The notes: generated from the sequence alone by a model not told the origin. A DNA stretch of 64,000 nt from CALNYS01 sp942490855 (GCA_942490855.1 CALNYS010000004.1:992001-1056000), one strand, 5' to 3'; shown: positions 16,250 to 26,085, counted from the first letter of the stretch. Numbers and translations: made by a program.

Positions 16250-19200
16250 CTACTGACACGGCGGGCACGGCCCCCACGCCGCGAGAAGGATCGCGAGGTC
16301 CGCCGCGTCCACCACGCCCATGCCGTCGAGGTTGGCCTGCGGGTTGGTGGTGCCCCACGCGGCGAGCAGCACGGCGAGATCGCTCGCGTTCACGGTGTCG
16401 CCGACGCCGTCGAGGTTGCCGACGCACGGCCCGCACGCGTTGATGACGCTGGAGATGTTGTCCACGTACCACACATCGGACGGGAGCCGGGTCGTCGGTC
16501 CGACGTTCTCGTACGTGCCGAGAAGAATCGTCTCGAACGGCGCCGTGAAGTTGTAGGGCGGCACTTTGCCGGCGTCGATGCCCCCCGCGGGCGCGGTTTC
16601 ATCGGGGCCGAACCGCGAGGGCAGGCCGAGGTGCGTCCACGTCCCCGTGGCGATCGTGGAGCCGCGGGCGCCGGTGAGCACCTCGTGGCGCACGCCGAGG
16701 GGCTGGTATGCGAAGGGCTGCCCGGTCGCCGGGTTGGTGTTGTGCAGCGCAACGATGTCGCCCGGCTGGAGCGCACGCGTTGCGGGCACGCCCATGAAGT
16801 CGGTGGCGGGCACGCCGTTCCAGGCATCGACGGGCCAGATATGTGGCAGCATCTGCCCGGCCTCAAGGAAGAGATCGCTCGAGATCCGGTAGTAATGATG
16901 CTCGCCTGGGAGTGCGTTGGCGCCGAAGTGGCGCGCTGACCACGAGACGACGCCGGGTGTGGGGCGCCCGTCGTTCTCCCCGAACTGGTTGCGCAGGAAC
17001 GTGACGTTATCAACGCTGGACGTGTTGGCGCCGGGGTCGTCCGCGTCGAGCGCCACGCCGCTGGCGACCTCGGAGCCGTTGATGTTGATGACATACTCCG
17101 AATCGCCGTTGACACTGACATACAGCGTGAACCACTGCTCGGTCGGGACCGCGACGCCGGTGTCCTCCCAGACGTACTGGGGCTCTCCGCTCGCGGGGGT
17201 CGGGTTGGGGACCAGCACGCTGAAGTTGCCCGTGGGCAGATAGGGGATCAGCCCGCCGTTCGCGTTGCCCGACTGGAACCCCATGCCGCCGAAGCCGAGC
17301 GAGGTGATCCGCCCGCCGTCCGCCGTCCCGCCGTCGATCCGCGCTTGCAGACCGGTGGTGAAGTCTGACTGCCCGACGTACATGTCGAAGCTGAGCGGCG
17401 CAGTTTCGAACGACGAAGCGGTCTGGGAGAGCGGGGCGTGCACGCGGAACATCTCCACAAGCTGGTGGCGGAAGGTCTGGTTCGGCGTGTAGTCGCGCAC
17501 GTTGACGGTGTTCGTGAGCCGGACCACGTCGCCGTGGCTTGCGCCGCGCGCCGCGTCGACGCCCTCGGCGGCGGCGCTTACGAACTCGCTCTCGTACTCG
17601 GCGCCCGAGAACCGGGGCTCGAGGCGGTAGTGGTAGCGGGCGCCTATGTCGATCATGGTCCCGCTGTCGAAGACCGCTTCGCCGGTCGCGTTGGCGAGGA
17701 ACCACGTGCCGCGGGCGATCTCCGTGCCGCCGACGCTGTCGAGGATGTACCACTCGGTGGGGTCGGTGAACCCATCGTCAGGAACGCCGTAAATGTCGGC
17801 GTCGGGGTCGTACGCGCGCAGGATCTCATCGCTGACCGCCACGGTGTCGCCCGCCCCGAAGCCCGGGGCGCCGGCGTCAACGCTGACGACTTCGTAGATC
17901 CGCACCGCGTCGCCGTCAGTAAGCGGCGATGCGCTGGCGATGAACTCGATCTCCTGCCAGTCGTTCGGGGTCACAAAGTTAACGCTGGTCGTGGTAGGCA
18001 GGAACTCGCGTCGATGATACGTGTAGCCCTGACGGTGCGCCGGGCGTCCGCGCTCATACGTATCCATCGAATCCGCGAAGGGCAATGTCCAGGATGAGTC
18101 ATCGGAGTACTCGGCGCTCAGCGGCACGACGGGGTCCGGATCGGTCGGCCCGTCGAAGTAGACGTCGTCGACATATGAACTCACATACCCCGAGTAGAAG
18201 TGAGGCATTTCAAACCGGATCTGCACCGGCGCGAGCGCGCCGGTCGTGAAGCGCTGGGAATCGTCACCGCCCGGAAAGAGCTCGACAAAGGGCCCGCCGC
18301 TTTGGCTCACGAAGACGCGCAGCGTGTGCGGATCGCCGCCGGCGCTGCGCGCCCCGGCGTCAGGCTCGGCCTCGAGCCGGATCACGTGCCAGTCGTTCAT
18401 CGCCAGCGAGAGGCTCGACTGCCCCGCGGGCGCCGCAAGCACGTTTACGAGCGGGGAATTCACACCCGATTCCTGATCCGGCGTCAGGCTGCTGTGGTCG
18501 ACGATCGCCATCGGCGCGAGGGGGTCGAACTCGCCGCCCGCGACATTCGTCCCCTCGGGTTTGCGCTGACGCACGTACATCAGCCCGTTCCCGAGACCGT
18601 TCATATCGCGGCAGCTCGTCCACACGGGGCCCGACACGATGCCCGCCGCTTGCTCGCGCACCTCGAACGCCGGCCCGTCGCCCAACGTGACACTGCGCTC
18701 AGAGGCGCTCATGCCAATCGGGAGTAGTGGAGAAGTCAACCGCACCGCCGCGCTCGTGACCGCCGGGTCGCCAACCCGCCCGCGCGCACGCGGCGTCGTT
18801 GGGAGGTGGGTGGAGGCGGATGTCTCGTGCGCCGCGGCGTCCGTGATGTTCACGAGACGCAGGACCTGGCCGTGACTCCCGCCGTCGACGATCTCGGCTC
18901 CAAAGTGGGAGCCGCCCGTCAGCCAGCGCCCGCCCTGTAGACCAAGCGGGCCGATGTTCCAGAGTTCAAAGTCGTCTGTGTAGGGAATGGTGTACGCCGG
19001 GACGTTTGCCGGGAGCGGGAACCTGACGCCGCGCACGCGGTAATCGTCGATCCACCAGTCCTGGATCTCGTACCCCGGGAACGAGCCGAACGCGTCGCTC
19101 CCGTGGTACACGCGGAACGCGTCGATCGAGCTTTTCGCGAACACCGTCGCGACATCGTTCCCGTTGAAGAAGTACCGGTCGGTCACCTCGCCGTCCGCGT

Positions 19201-20251
19201 TGACCGCATACCCCGCGCCCTCGATGTCCGTGGTCATCGGGTCGTCGAGCGTGCCGGGCAGAATCGACGCCCACCCCTCCTCGATGCCGTACCCGAGCTC
19301 CTCGAACATGCGGAGCCCCGTCTCCGCGTTCATCGGCATCTTCCAGTCGGGCGAGCCGTCCATGTTCGCGTCCGCGAGCGTCTCGGCGTCGCGCACCAGG
19401 ATCTGCATGTATGTCGGCCCGATCAGCATCCCGAGAGTGAACCACCCGTGCTCCGAGATCTCCTTGGGGTTCAGCACGAACTCGCCCGAGCCCGGGTCGC
19501 CGGCCACGTTCGCGAGGATCACCGCGCCCTCGATCAGGTTCGGGTCGCCGTGCATCTGCGCCAACGGCAGGAACAGCCCGCTGCTCTGGTACCCGCCCAT
19601 GAGGACGCCCGAGGTGAAGCACCCCTGTGTGTAGGAGACCGGGCGGAACCACTGGAATGTCTCGTGCCCCGGCTTGTAAAAATCGAGCTCGACAAAGAGC
19701 GGCTGGTCGAACGTCCCGGTGTACAGCTCCGTGAAGTACTCGTAGGCTTCGATTCCCGCGCCCTCGTCGATCGCCGGGTCGCCGACCGAAGCGCGCTGGA
19801 AGTGCGCCATCGCGTCGCGCACGCCCATCGGGTCCGGCCCCCCGGCCGGTCCGTTGTACTCCCCGTTCAGAAGATCGCCGTCCATGTTCGAGAGCGCGAC
19901 GGCGTTGTCGACCAGCCCGCCCCACGACACCGACTGCCACGCAATCCCGTCGGGGTTGGGTTGCCCGTTGAGCGTCGATCCCGTTACCGGAGCGAGATCC
20001 GTCAGCCGCACGTACCCCGCGCCGTCAAGGTCGTCGCGGTACGTATAGAGCGCCCCGCGCGCGTCGCTCACCAGCGACCGCGCCGCGCCGTCGCGCGCCG
20101 ACCGTGCGGCTTGCGCTTTCCAGAACGCATCAATATCCGCCTGTGGGATCATCGCAGATGTCGTGTACATCAAGTCCGGCTTCGCGCCGCCAAACGCGGC
20201 AGCAGCAGCGACAGAGGTCCCGACAATCGCGGTAAGCGCAGAAAATTTCAC
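16250..20251 (-). CDS. Very large secreted GC-type dockerin protein
   Basis: 1333 residues from GTG 20251, which has GGAG nine bases upstream; the in-frame ATG at 20314 lacks this. A signal peptide (VKFSALTAIVGTSVAAAAAF) leads into an N-terminal module (about residues 30-450) with DLDGAGYVRLTDLAPVTGST and repeated acidic turns. Two or three beta-sandwich or laminin-G-like modules follow (for example DDFELWNIGPLGLQGGRWL, SWTLPFADSMDTYERG, SFDMYVGQSDF), with aligned acidic VDDVYFDGP and YVDNISSV strands typical of glycan-binding jelly rolls. The C-terminus CGPCVGNLDGVG...DLAVLLAAWG...DLAILLAAWGPCPPC is a GC-type dockerin. No catalytic motif found. It ends two bases from agmatinase, convergently. 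Confidence 0.8.
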   Translation of the reverse strand: MKFSALTAIVGTSVAAAAAFGGAKPDLMYTTSAMIPQADIDAFWKAQAARSARDGAARSLVSDARGALYTYRDDLDGAGYVRLTDLAPVTGSTLNGQPNPDGIAWQSVSWGGLVDNAVALSNMDGDLLNGEYNGPAGGPDPMGVRDAMAHFQRASVGDPAIDEGAGIEAYEYFTELYTGTFDQPLFVELDFYKPGHETFQWFRPVSYTQGCFTSGVLMGGYQSSGLFLPLAQMHGDPNLIEGAVILANVAGDPGSGEFVLNPKEISEHGWFTLGMLIGPTYMQILVRDAETLADANMDGSPDWKMPMNAETGLRMFEELGYGIEEGWASILPGTLDDPMTTDIEGAGYAVNADGEVTDRYFFNGNDVATVFAKSSIDAFRVYHGSDAFGSFPGYEIQDWWIDDYRVRGVRFPLPANVPAYTIPYTDDFELWNIGPLGLQGGRWLTGGSHFGAEIVDGGSHGQVLRLVNITDAAAHETSASTHLPTTPRARGRVGDPAVTSAAVRLTSPLLPIGMSASERSVTLGDGPAFEVREQAAGIVSGPVWTSCRDMNGLGNGLMYVRQRKPEGTNVAGGEFDPLAPMAIVDHSSLTPDQESGVNSPLVNVLAAPAGQSSLSLAMNDWHVIRLEAEPDAGARSAGGDPHTLRVFVSQSGGPFVELFPGGDDSQRFTTGALAPVQIRFEMPHFYSGYVSSYVDDVYFDGPTDPDPVVPLSAEYSDDSSWTLPFADSMDTYERGRPAHRQGYTYHRREFLPTTTSVNFVTPNDWQEIEFIASASPLTDGDAVRIYEVVSVDAGAPGFGAGDTVAVSDEILRAYDPDADIYGVPDDGFTDPTEWYILDSVGGTEIARGTWFLANATGEAVFDSGTMIDIGARYHYRLEPRFSGAEYESEFVSAAAEGVDAARGASHGDVVRLTNTVNVRDYTPNQTFRHQLVEMFRVHAPLSQTASSFETAPLSFDMYVGQSDFTTGLQARIDGGTADGGRITSLGFGGMGFQSGNANGGLIPYLPTGNFSVLVPNPTPASGEPQYVWEDTGVAVPTEQWFTLYVSVNGDSEYVININGSEVASGVALDADDPGANTSSVDNVTFLRNQFGENDGRPTPGVVSWSARHFGANALPGEHHYYRISSDLFLEAGQMLPHIWPVDAWNGVPATDFMGVPATRALQPGDIVALHNTNPATGQPFAYQPLGVRHEVLTGARGSTIATGTWTHLGLPSRFGPDETAPAGGIDAGKVPPYNFTAPFETILLGTYENVGPTTRLPSDVWYVDNISSVINACGPCVGNLDGVGDTVNASDLAVLLAAWGTTNPQANLDGMGVVDAADLAILLAAWGPCPPCQ

Positions 20252-20474
20252 TGTGTGGCTCCTCAAGCACGGATCACAACCGACGCACCGAGGGCAGAAA
20301 GCCGACGCACACACCGGGGGCGGATTCCGGGAGGATCTGCCTCACCCTGAAATATACCCCAATCTGGTGGGGTTTCGAAATGTTCTTTCCTCTTTGCGAG
20401 CGATGAAACCGCGGTCTGCCCCCGCCGGCGAGTCAACGGCCGTCACGCCGACCGGTTACGCCCCAGAGCGCCAA

Positions 20475-21017
20475 TCACTCCGTCGCGACATACACCCCGG
20501 TCGCCCGCACCGTCAGCACCGTATCGCTGGGTCGCGCCCCGACCATCCCGACCACCACAACCTCGTCGAGCGCATCGAGCCCGTGCGTGGTGAGATCCGC
20601 GCTGATCGGGTTCCCCGCCGCGTCAACGAGCTGGACCGTCGCGGCGTTCGCGTTGATCGTGTCGGGCGTCTCGCAGCAGTAGTCCCACGGCGTGCCGCAC
20701 CCGTCCTCGTTCTCCTGCCCGCAGTACGGCAGCCCGAGATCCACGATCGTGAACACCGGGCTGTCCCCGGTGATCGGATTGCTCCGCCCGCCGATGCGCC
20801 CGCGGATGACAACCGCGTCGCCCTCCTGCGCCGACGCCTTGGCGTCCGTTACGCTCGTGGCGCCCTGCGGGGACGAGGTAAGCAGCCACACGGAGCCGGA
20901 GCCGGAGCCAGCGGCGGGAGCGGACGCGCTGGACGCCGGCTCGCTCTCGCCGCACGAGAGCAGCGCGAAGGGGAGAGCGGCGATGGAAACGTGAGCGAGC
21001 GTTCGGGTGCGGATCAT
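20475..21017 (-). CDS. Lipoprotein with conserved WDYCC motif, ABC exporter operon
   Basis: 180 residues. The signal ends in ALLSC with lipidated Cys22, followed by a Ser/Ala/Gly linker. The folded part (DAVVIRGRIGGRSNPI, FTIVDLGLPYCGQENEDGCG, TPWDYCCETPD, VQLVDAAGNPISADL, DEVVVVGMVG, VLTVRATGVYV) has the strand order of an OB-like beta-barrel and five cysteines, four of them around the WDYCC motif. I recall similar lipoproteins in other planctomycetes but know no function. It lies 27 bases behind two FtsX-like permeases, so it is probably the last gene of that operon and may be its outer or periplasmic partner. Confidence 0.7.
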   Translation of the reverse strand: MIRTRTLAHVSIAALPFALLSCGESEPASSASAPAAGSGSGSVWLLTSSPQGATSVTDAKASAQEGDAVVIRGRIGGRSNPITGDSPVFTIVDLGLPYCGQENEDGCGTPWDYCCETPDTINANAATVQLVDAAGNPISADLTTHGLDALDEVVVVGMVGARPSDTVLTVRATGVYVATE

Positions 21018-21044
21018 GTGAGTTCCTTCTGTGGTGAGTCTGGG

Positions 21045-22217
21045 TTAGAACGACTTGAGGGCTTCGGTGACGGGCATGCGCAGGCAGCGGATCGCCGGGG
21101 GGATCGCCCCGACGAAACCGACGACAAGCCCGCACACGATCCCAACGAGCATGACTGGCGCGTCGATAGTCAGCGCGAGCGCCCCCATCGAGAAGCGCAC
21201 CGCGATCCCGTCGAGAAGCACGACGCCGATGAGCGCTCCGATGAGCGTGCCGCACGCGGCGGCGAAGACCGATTCTTCGGTGAGGTTCAGGACGATCGCC
21301 AGGCGCGTGAACCCGAGCGCCTGGAGCATGCCCACCTCGCGCACGCGCGCCGAGAAGGCGGCGTACATCGTGTTGAGCCCGCCGAGGATCCCGCCGGACG
21401 CGATGAGGATCGCCGTGACGATGACCATGATCCGGATCGGCCGGTAGAACGCCGCGATCGAGGCGTAGTACTCACGCTCGCGCAGCGCAGAAATCTCCAG
21501 GTCGAGACGGCTCTTGGCGAACAGATCAACGTCCGCGAAGCTCGCCCCCGCGAGCGTGACGACGACGCACGACAGCGACGACTCGCGGTTGGTGGCGATC
21601 TGCAAGTCGGTGAGCGGCAGCCAGATCTCGGCGTTCATCACCGTGTTGGGCGCGCTAAAGCGTCCGACGATCGTCCACTCGCGGTCATCGAAGTACAGCG
21701 ACCGCCCGATCGCCACGCGCTCAACAGGCAGACCGAGACGCGTCGCGGCGAGAGCGCCGACCATCAGCTCGTCCGTCCCCGCGCGGGGCGGGCGCCCGGC
21801 GACGATCTCGACCTCCGGGTGGACCAGCAGCGCGACGGGGCGGACGCCGCGCATCACCGCGGGGAGATCGTCCTCGCTGTCGGCGCTCTCGCGCACGGGC
21901 AGCGCCGCGTGGATCTCCGGGGACGCGTAGATCACCCCCGCCTGTTCCTTGAGCCCGGTGATGCTCGCGGCGGAAATGCCCTCGACCGACGCGTCGATCT
22001 GCGAGCGCTCCACGCCCTCCTCGCTGCCGGCGCCGAGGATCATGACGTTCTCGTGCAGCCCGGGCTTCTGCGTCAGGGTGAGCTGCATCCCACGCACGAA
22101 CCCGCCCGAGGCGAGCACGAGCACCACGACGAGCGAGGACCCGACGAGCGACGCGCCGAGGCGGACGCCGCTTCGACCGAGGTTCCGGAACGCGTACTGG
22201 AAGGGGAGCTGTCGCAT
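21045..22217 (-). CDS. FtsX-like ABC transporter permease (MacB type), second copy
   Basis: 390 residues from ATG 22217 (GGAGTCCG directly upstream). One N-terminal membrane segment (VRLGASLVGSSLVVVLVLASG), a large extracytoplasmic MacB-like domain (about residues 45-250) and three C-terminal membrane segments (RIMVIVTAILIASGGILGG, ESVFAAACGTLIGALIGVVL, VMLVGIVCGLVVGFVGAIPP) give the type VII ABC topology. Such permeases do not transport through the bilayer but drive periplasmic substrate movement by mechanotransmission. It sits eight bases after the other permease, so the two probably form a heterodimer. Confidence 0.87.
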   Translation of the reverse strand: MRQLPFQYAFRNLGRSGVRLGASLVGSSLVVVLVLASGGFVRGMQLTLTQKPGLHENVMILGAGSEEGVERSQIDASVEGISAASITGLKEQAGVIYASPEIHAALPVRESADSEDDLPAVMRGVRPVALLVHPEVEIVAGRPPRAGTDELMVGALAATRLGLPVERVAIGRSLYFDDREWTIVGRFSAPNTVMNAEIWLPLTDLQIATNRESSLSCVVVTLAGASFADVDLFAKSRLDLEISALREREYYASIAAFYRPIRIMVIVTAILIASGGILGGLNTMYAAFSARVREVGMLQALGFTRLAIVLNLTEESVFAAACGTLIGALIGVVLLDGIAVRFSMGALALTIDAPVMLVGIVCGLVVGFVGAIPPAIRCLRMPVTEALKSF

Positions 22218-22225
22218 CGGACTCC

Positions 22226-23377
22226 TTAAACGGCGCGGAAGCACTCGGCGATCTCTCTGCGGGACGCCTGCCACGCGGGCACGAGCCCGGCGAGGATCCC
22301 GATGACGCCGCACACGACGAGCCCGGAGACAAGCAGCCCGGCGTCGGCGCTAATCGGGATCGACGCCCCCTCAACCGAGAGCGCGAAGTCCCCGTACCGC
22401 GCCACGCCCATCGCCGCCACGGCGCCGATCGTCCCGCCCGCGAGCGCGAGCAGAACACCCTCGGCCATGATCAGCCCGGCGATCAGGCGCCCCGGGTAGC
22501 CCAGCGTCTGCAGCACCGCGTGCTCCGACACCCGGCTCTGCACGCTCAGCACGATGGAGTTCGCGACGAGCGCCAACACCGCGGCGAGGCACCCCAGCCC
22601 GAGCCAACGGGCGAACCCGACGAGCTCGATGATGTCGTCCGCGACGCGCCCGATGAACGCCTTCTCGCTGAAGGTCGCGGTGGGCTCCTGCGCCGTGCGG
22701 AACAACTCGTCGATGTCCTCCGAGACCTGCTCGAGCATCGACGCCTCGTGCACCTTCACGTTGAACTGCGTCACGACCCCGAGCTGGTCGCGCCCCGCGA
22801 GCTGAACAAACTCCAGCGCCGTGTACGCCACGTTCTGATCCTGTGGGTCGCTCGAGCGGATGATCCCAGCGACGTACGCCGTGATCCCCGCCGCGTCGAA
22901 AATCATCCCCGGTCGCAGCCCACGACGCCCGGCGAGCGTCTCGCCAAGGAGCGCGGCGTCGGTCCGCGACCGCCAGTCGTCGAACGACCCGGCGATCAGC
23001 GTCAGGTTGTCGCCGTGCTCGTCGAGGAACGCGTCCTTGGGCACGCCGCGGAACGTCACCACGTCGAGGCTCGTCCGGCAGTTGGAGACGACGATCTTGA
23101 TCGGCGTGGCGCTCGCGACCCCCTCAACGCCCTCGATGCGACGCTGGTAGTCCTGCGGGAGCTGGCTGGTCGCCGGACAGTAGCGGTCAGCGCGGTAGAC
23201 CACGAGCGTCGTGTCGTTCGCGGTGGCGGTGGTCGCGAGCGTGACGCCCGTGTTCATTGCCTGCACAGCGGTAAAGAGGAACATCGCGACCGCGATCCCG
23301 GCGACCGTCAGCCCCGAGCGCACCGCGTGGCGCGAGACCTGCTTCAGCACATAAGGAACAAAGAGGAAGAGCTTCAC
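22226..23377 (-). CDS. FtsX-like ABC transporter permease (MacB type), first copy
   Basis: 383 residues with the same 1+3 membrane-segment topology: N-terminal SGLTVAGIAVAMFLFTAVQA, a periplasmic domain (residues about 45-255) and C-terminal GLGCLAAVLALVANSIVLSV, LIMAEGVLLALAGGTIGAVA and LVSGLVVCGVIGILAGLVPA. It overlaps the ATPase gene upstream by ATGA. Two cysteines (RYCPATSQ, SNCRTS) lie in the periplasmic domain. Function is as described for the partner permease; the substrate is unknown. Confidence 0.87.
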   Translation of the reverse strand: MKLFLFVPYVLKQVSRHAVRSGLTVAGIAVAMFLFTAVQAMNTGVTLATTATANDTTLVVYRADRYCPATSQLPQDYQRRIEGVEGVASATPIKIVVSNCRTSLDVVTFRGVPKDAFLDEHGDNLTLIAGSFDDWRSRTDAALLGETLAGRRGLRPGMIFDAAGITAYVAGIIRSSDPQDQNVAYTALEFVQLAGRDQLGVVTQFNVKVHEASMLEQVSEDIDELFRTAQEPTATFSEKAFIGRVADDIIELVGFARWLGLGCLAAVLALVANSIVLSVQSRVSEHAVLQTLGYPGRLIAGLIMAEGVLLALAGGTIGAVAAMGVARYGDFALSVEGASIPISADAGLLVSGLVVCGVIGILAGLVPAWQASRREIAECFRAV

Positions 23378-24078
23378 GGCGCGGCCTCCTCGAGCTCATC
23401 CGAGTCGCGTTCGACGAGGCGCCCGCTGTCGAGATGGAGCGTGCGCTTCGCGTACGCCGTGGTCTTCGGGTCGTGCGTCACCATGATGATGGTCTTGTCG
23501 AGCTCCCGGTTGAGCTGCTGGAGAAGCGACATCACCGCGTGCGCCGAGGGCTTGTCGAGATCGCCCGTGGGTTCGTCGGCGACGATAATCGCCGGGTCGG
23601 TCACGATCGCCCGCGCGATCGCGACGCGCTGCTCCTGCCCGCCGGACAACTGGCGCGGGAAATGATCGGCGCGGTCGGCGATGCCCACGCGCCCGAGCGC
23701 GTTCAAGATCCGCTCCCGGCGCTCGCTCGCCGTGAGGCGGTGCAGGAGCAAAGGGAGCTCCACGTTCTCGTACGCCGTGAGCACGGGCACGAGGTTGTAG
23801 AGCTGGAAGACGTACCCGACAGAGCGCGAGCGCCACGCCGCCAGCGCGTTGCGTGAGAGGCTGCTGATGTCCGTCCCCTCGATGATGAGCGAGCCGCCGG
23901 TGGGGGAATCGATCCCCGCGATGAGGTTGAGCAGCGTGGTCTTCCCGCTGCCGCTGGGCCCCATGAGCGCGAGAAAGTCCGCGCGCGGCACGTCGAGGTT
24001 GAGCCCGTCGAGCGGACGGATCGTCGCTTCGCCCTTGCGGTACTCGCGCGTCAGTTCTCGGCATTCGATAAGCGTCAC
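23374..24078 (-). CDS. ABC transporter ATP-binding protein (LolD/MacB-like)
   Basis: 234 residues. Walker A is GPSGSGKTTLL, the Q-loop region VFQLYNLVPVLTAYENVELP is the form typical of LolD/MacB/FtsE ATPases, the signature is LSGGQEQR, Walker B IIVADEP and the switch His VTHD. It overlaps the adaptor gene upstream and the permease downstream by ATGA, so all three are coupled. It energises the two FtsX-like permeases. Confidence 0.93.
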   Translation of the reverse strand: MTLIECRELTREYRKGEATIRPLDGLNLDVPRADFLALMGPSGSGKTTLLNLIAGIDSPTGGSLIIEGTDISSLSRNALAAWRSRSVGYVFQLYNLVPVLTAYENVELPLLLHRLTASERRERILNALGRVGIADRADHFPRQLSGGQEQRVAIARAIVTDPAIIVADEPTGDLDKPSAHAVMSLLQQLNRELDKTIIMVTHDPKTTAYAKRTLHLDSGRLVERDSDELEEAAP

Positions 24079-25640
24079 AGCACACCCCCTTCAGGCGCGC
24101 CGTCGCGCACCACCACGCGCTCGCCCTCGCGAGGGCGTTCGACCCCGACCGCAACAATCGACCCTGGCTGGATATCCCCGTCGATCGTCGCCCACCCGTC
24201 CGCTTCTTCGATCACCTCCACCGCTCGTGCAACGAGCACGCCGCGTTGTTGGCTCCGCTGGGTAACCAGCCACACGCGTTCAGACGCCCCTCGCCCGTCG
24301 ATCGCCCCGCTGGGGATCCGCACGCGCGCGGTCTCGCGGTCGTGCGTGCTGACAGGCGCGCCCGCCCCGCGCCCCGTGGCGAGGAACCGAACGCGCGTCA
24401 GCATCTCGGGGCGCAGGACCGGGTCCGGGTCGAGAACCTTCACCTTGGCCTGCAGCGTGTTTTTCTGCAGGTCCGCCTCGTGCGTGATGCGCAGCACCTC
24501 GCCCCTGAACGTCCGGTCGGGGAGGACTTCGACGATCACCTCACACGCCTGCCCGACCGAGACGTGCGACGCGTCGGCGAGAGGGATATCCACCCGCACC
24601 TGCAAGCGCGACGGGTCGTACAGGTGCACAAGGTGCGCCGACGTGGGGTCGTCCATCATCCGGACGGCCTTGTCCCCGGGCGCCTTGAGCCGGCGCTGGA
24701 CATACCCGCTGATGGGCGCCCGGATCTCCATGCGCTCGAGCTCCAGCGACGCCTCGTCGCGCATCGCCCGCGCGCGCGCCACGCCGGCCTCCGCGTTAGC
24801 CACCTCGGCCGCGGCCGCGTCGACACGCAGCCGGTCAGCGATCCGGAGCTCGTGATCCCGCTCGGCCGCGCGAAGCTCGGCACGGAGCCGTTCCACCCGC
24901 GCCGCGAGCACCGGCTCGCGTGCGCGCAGGGCATCGGTCTCAGCGCGCTGCGCAACGACGTGCTGCTCGGCGATGATCTGCTCGATCTCGTTCGCCGCGC
25001 CCCGCTCGACCGACTCACGCGTGCGCGCCGCAACCTCAAGAAGCCGCAGCAGGGTCGCCTCCGCGGAACGGACCAGCGCCGGGAGCTGCGCGAGTTCTGC
25101 GACGCCCTCGTCGAGCGCCGCTCGCCCCGTATCAACGGCGCGCTCGAGCTCGACCGGGTCCTCCCACGACCGCTCCGCAGCCCGCTGCTCCGCGACCGCG
25201 TGCACGTGCCGCGCCTCGGCGCTCGCCAGCTCGGCCTGCGCCCGCCGCAGACGCAGGCGTGAATCGTCGGCCACCAGCCGCGCGACCAGGTCGCCCTGCT
25301 GAACACGATCGCCCTCGAGGACGTGAACGCTCTCGACCACGCCGTCCGCCAGCGCGGTGCACGCGACCGTGAAAGGCTCGGCTTCGAGCCACCCGGCCGC
25401 CTGGACCGTCGGGACATCCCGCGTCCGGGGCCGCGAGGGATCTTCTGCTGGCGGCGCGCTCGTTCGAGTAAAAACAGCCTGCGCGACTGTGATCTCGCGC
25501 GCCGGGCGCAGCACAGGCCACGCGCTCCATACGAGCAGGCTCAGCGTCGCGACGCCGACACACAGCGGGATCGCCGCCGCGATGCGGGTCCGTCTGGAAC
25601 CGGCTCGCTCGCCGATCCCGGTAGGGGAATGTGACAACAT
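24075..25640 (-). CDS. HlyD-type periplasmic adaptor (membrane fusion protein)
   Basis: 521 residues. A single N-terminal membrane anchor (IPLCVGVATLSLLVWSAW) is followed by a split biotinyl-lipoyl domain (VQAAGWLEAEPFTVACTALA...VHVLEGDRVQQGDLVARL), a long Ala/Glu/Arg-rich coiled-coil hairpin (about residues 130-290), the return half of the lipoyl domain (IRAPISGYVQRRLKAPGDKA), and beta-barrel and membrane-proximal domains (LQVRVDIPLADASHVSVGQ). It would bridge the inner-membrane ABC complex to an outer-membrane or periplasmic exit. No TolC-like gene is in the window. The hairpin is longer than in most MacA proteins. Confidence 0.88.
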   Translation of the reverse strand: MLSHSPTGIGERAGSRRTRIAAAIPLCVGVATLSLLVWSAWPVLRPAREITVAQAVFTRTSAPPAEDPSRPRTRDVPTVQAAGWLEAEPFTVACTALADGVVESVHVLEGDRVQQGDLVARLVADDSRLRLRRAQAELASAEARHVHAVAEQRAAERSWEDPVELERAVDTGRAALDEGVAELAQLPALVRSAEATLLRLLEVAARTRESVERGAANEIEQIIAEQHVVAQRAETDALRAREPVLAARVERLRAELRAAERDHELRIADRLRVDAAAAEVANAEAGVARARAMRDEASLELERMEIRAPISGYVQRRLKAPGDKAVRMMDDPTSAHLVHLYDPSRLQVRVDIPLADASHVSVGQACEVIVEVLPDRTFRGEVLRITHEADLQKNTLQAKVKVLDPDPVLRPEMLTRVRFLATGRGAGAPVSTHDRETARVRIPSGAIDGRGASERVWLVTQRSQQRGVLVARAVEVIEEADGWATIDGDIQPGSIVAVGVERPREGERVVVRDGAPEGGVL

Positions 25641-25695
25641 GTGGGAGTCTCCGAGATGGATGTGACCCGGCGCACTCGGCGCGCACCGTACCTGT

Positions 25696-26085
25696 TCAGG
25701 CGGGGGTCACCACTCTCGGAGGTCGCTTCAGACGCTGGACATGCGGGGGAGCCTCAAAGCGCTCCGGCGGCGCCCCGATCCGCGCCTGCGTCCCCGCGGG
25801 GACCGGACGCTGGGAACGGTGCGAAACGCAGAGCGTCTTCACGACGCTGCAGCACACCATCGTGCAGTCCTGCCCGTCGCACGGCTGTTCGTCGGGCTGC
25901 GGCGCGTTGTCCGACGCCGGGGCGTCAGCACGATCGTCGAGCCCGCAGCAGCTCGCCGCCGCCTCGTCCGCACCCGCGGATGAGTCCGGCGCCGACGACA
26001 CGCAGCAGCACCTGCCGCCCGCGAAGCTCGCCGCGGGGGCGAGCGCCAGCAGGAGCGAAAACAGGATGACCAACGCGTGCCGCAT
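25696..26085 (-). CDS. Small Cys-rich secreted protein heading the ABC exporter operon
   Basis: 129 residues with a clear signal peptide (MRHALVILFSLLLALAPAAS, cut near SFAGG). The mature part has eleven cysteines in clusters (GGRCCCVSS, AASCCGLDD, EQPCDGQDCTMVCC, KTLCVSH), then a basic Pro-rich tail. CCC and CC pairs suggest metal binding or dense disulphides. It is 55 bases upstream of the adaptor gene on the same strand and so probably the first gene of the operon. That context suggests an exported metal-binding or stress-related peptide, but no family is recognised. Confidence 0.6.
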   Translation of the reverse strand: MRHALVILFSLLLALAPAASFAGGRCCCVSSAPDSSAGADEAAASCCGLDDRADAPASDNAPQPDEQPCDGQDCTMVCCSVVKTLCVSHRSQRPVPAGTQARIGAPPERFEAPPHVQRLKRPPRVVTPA

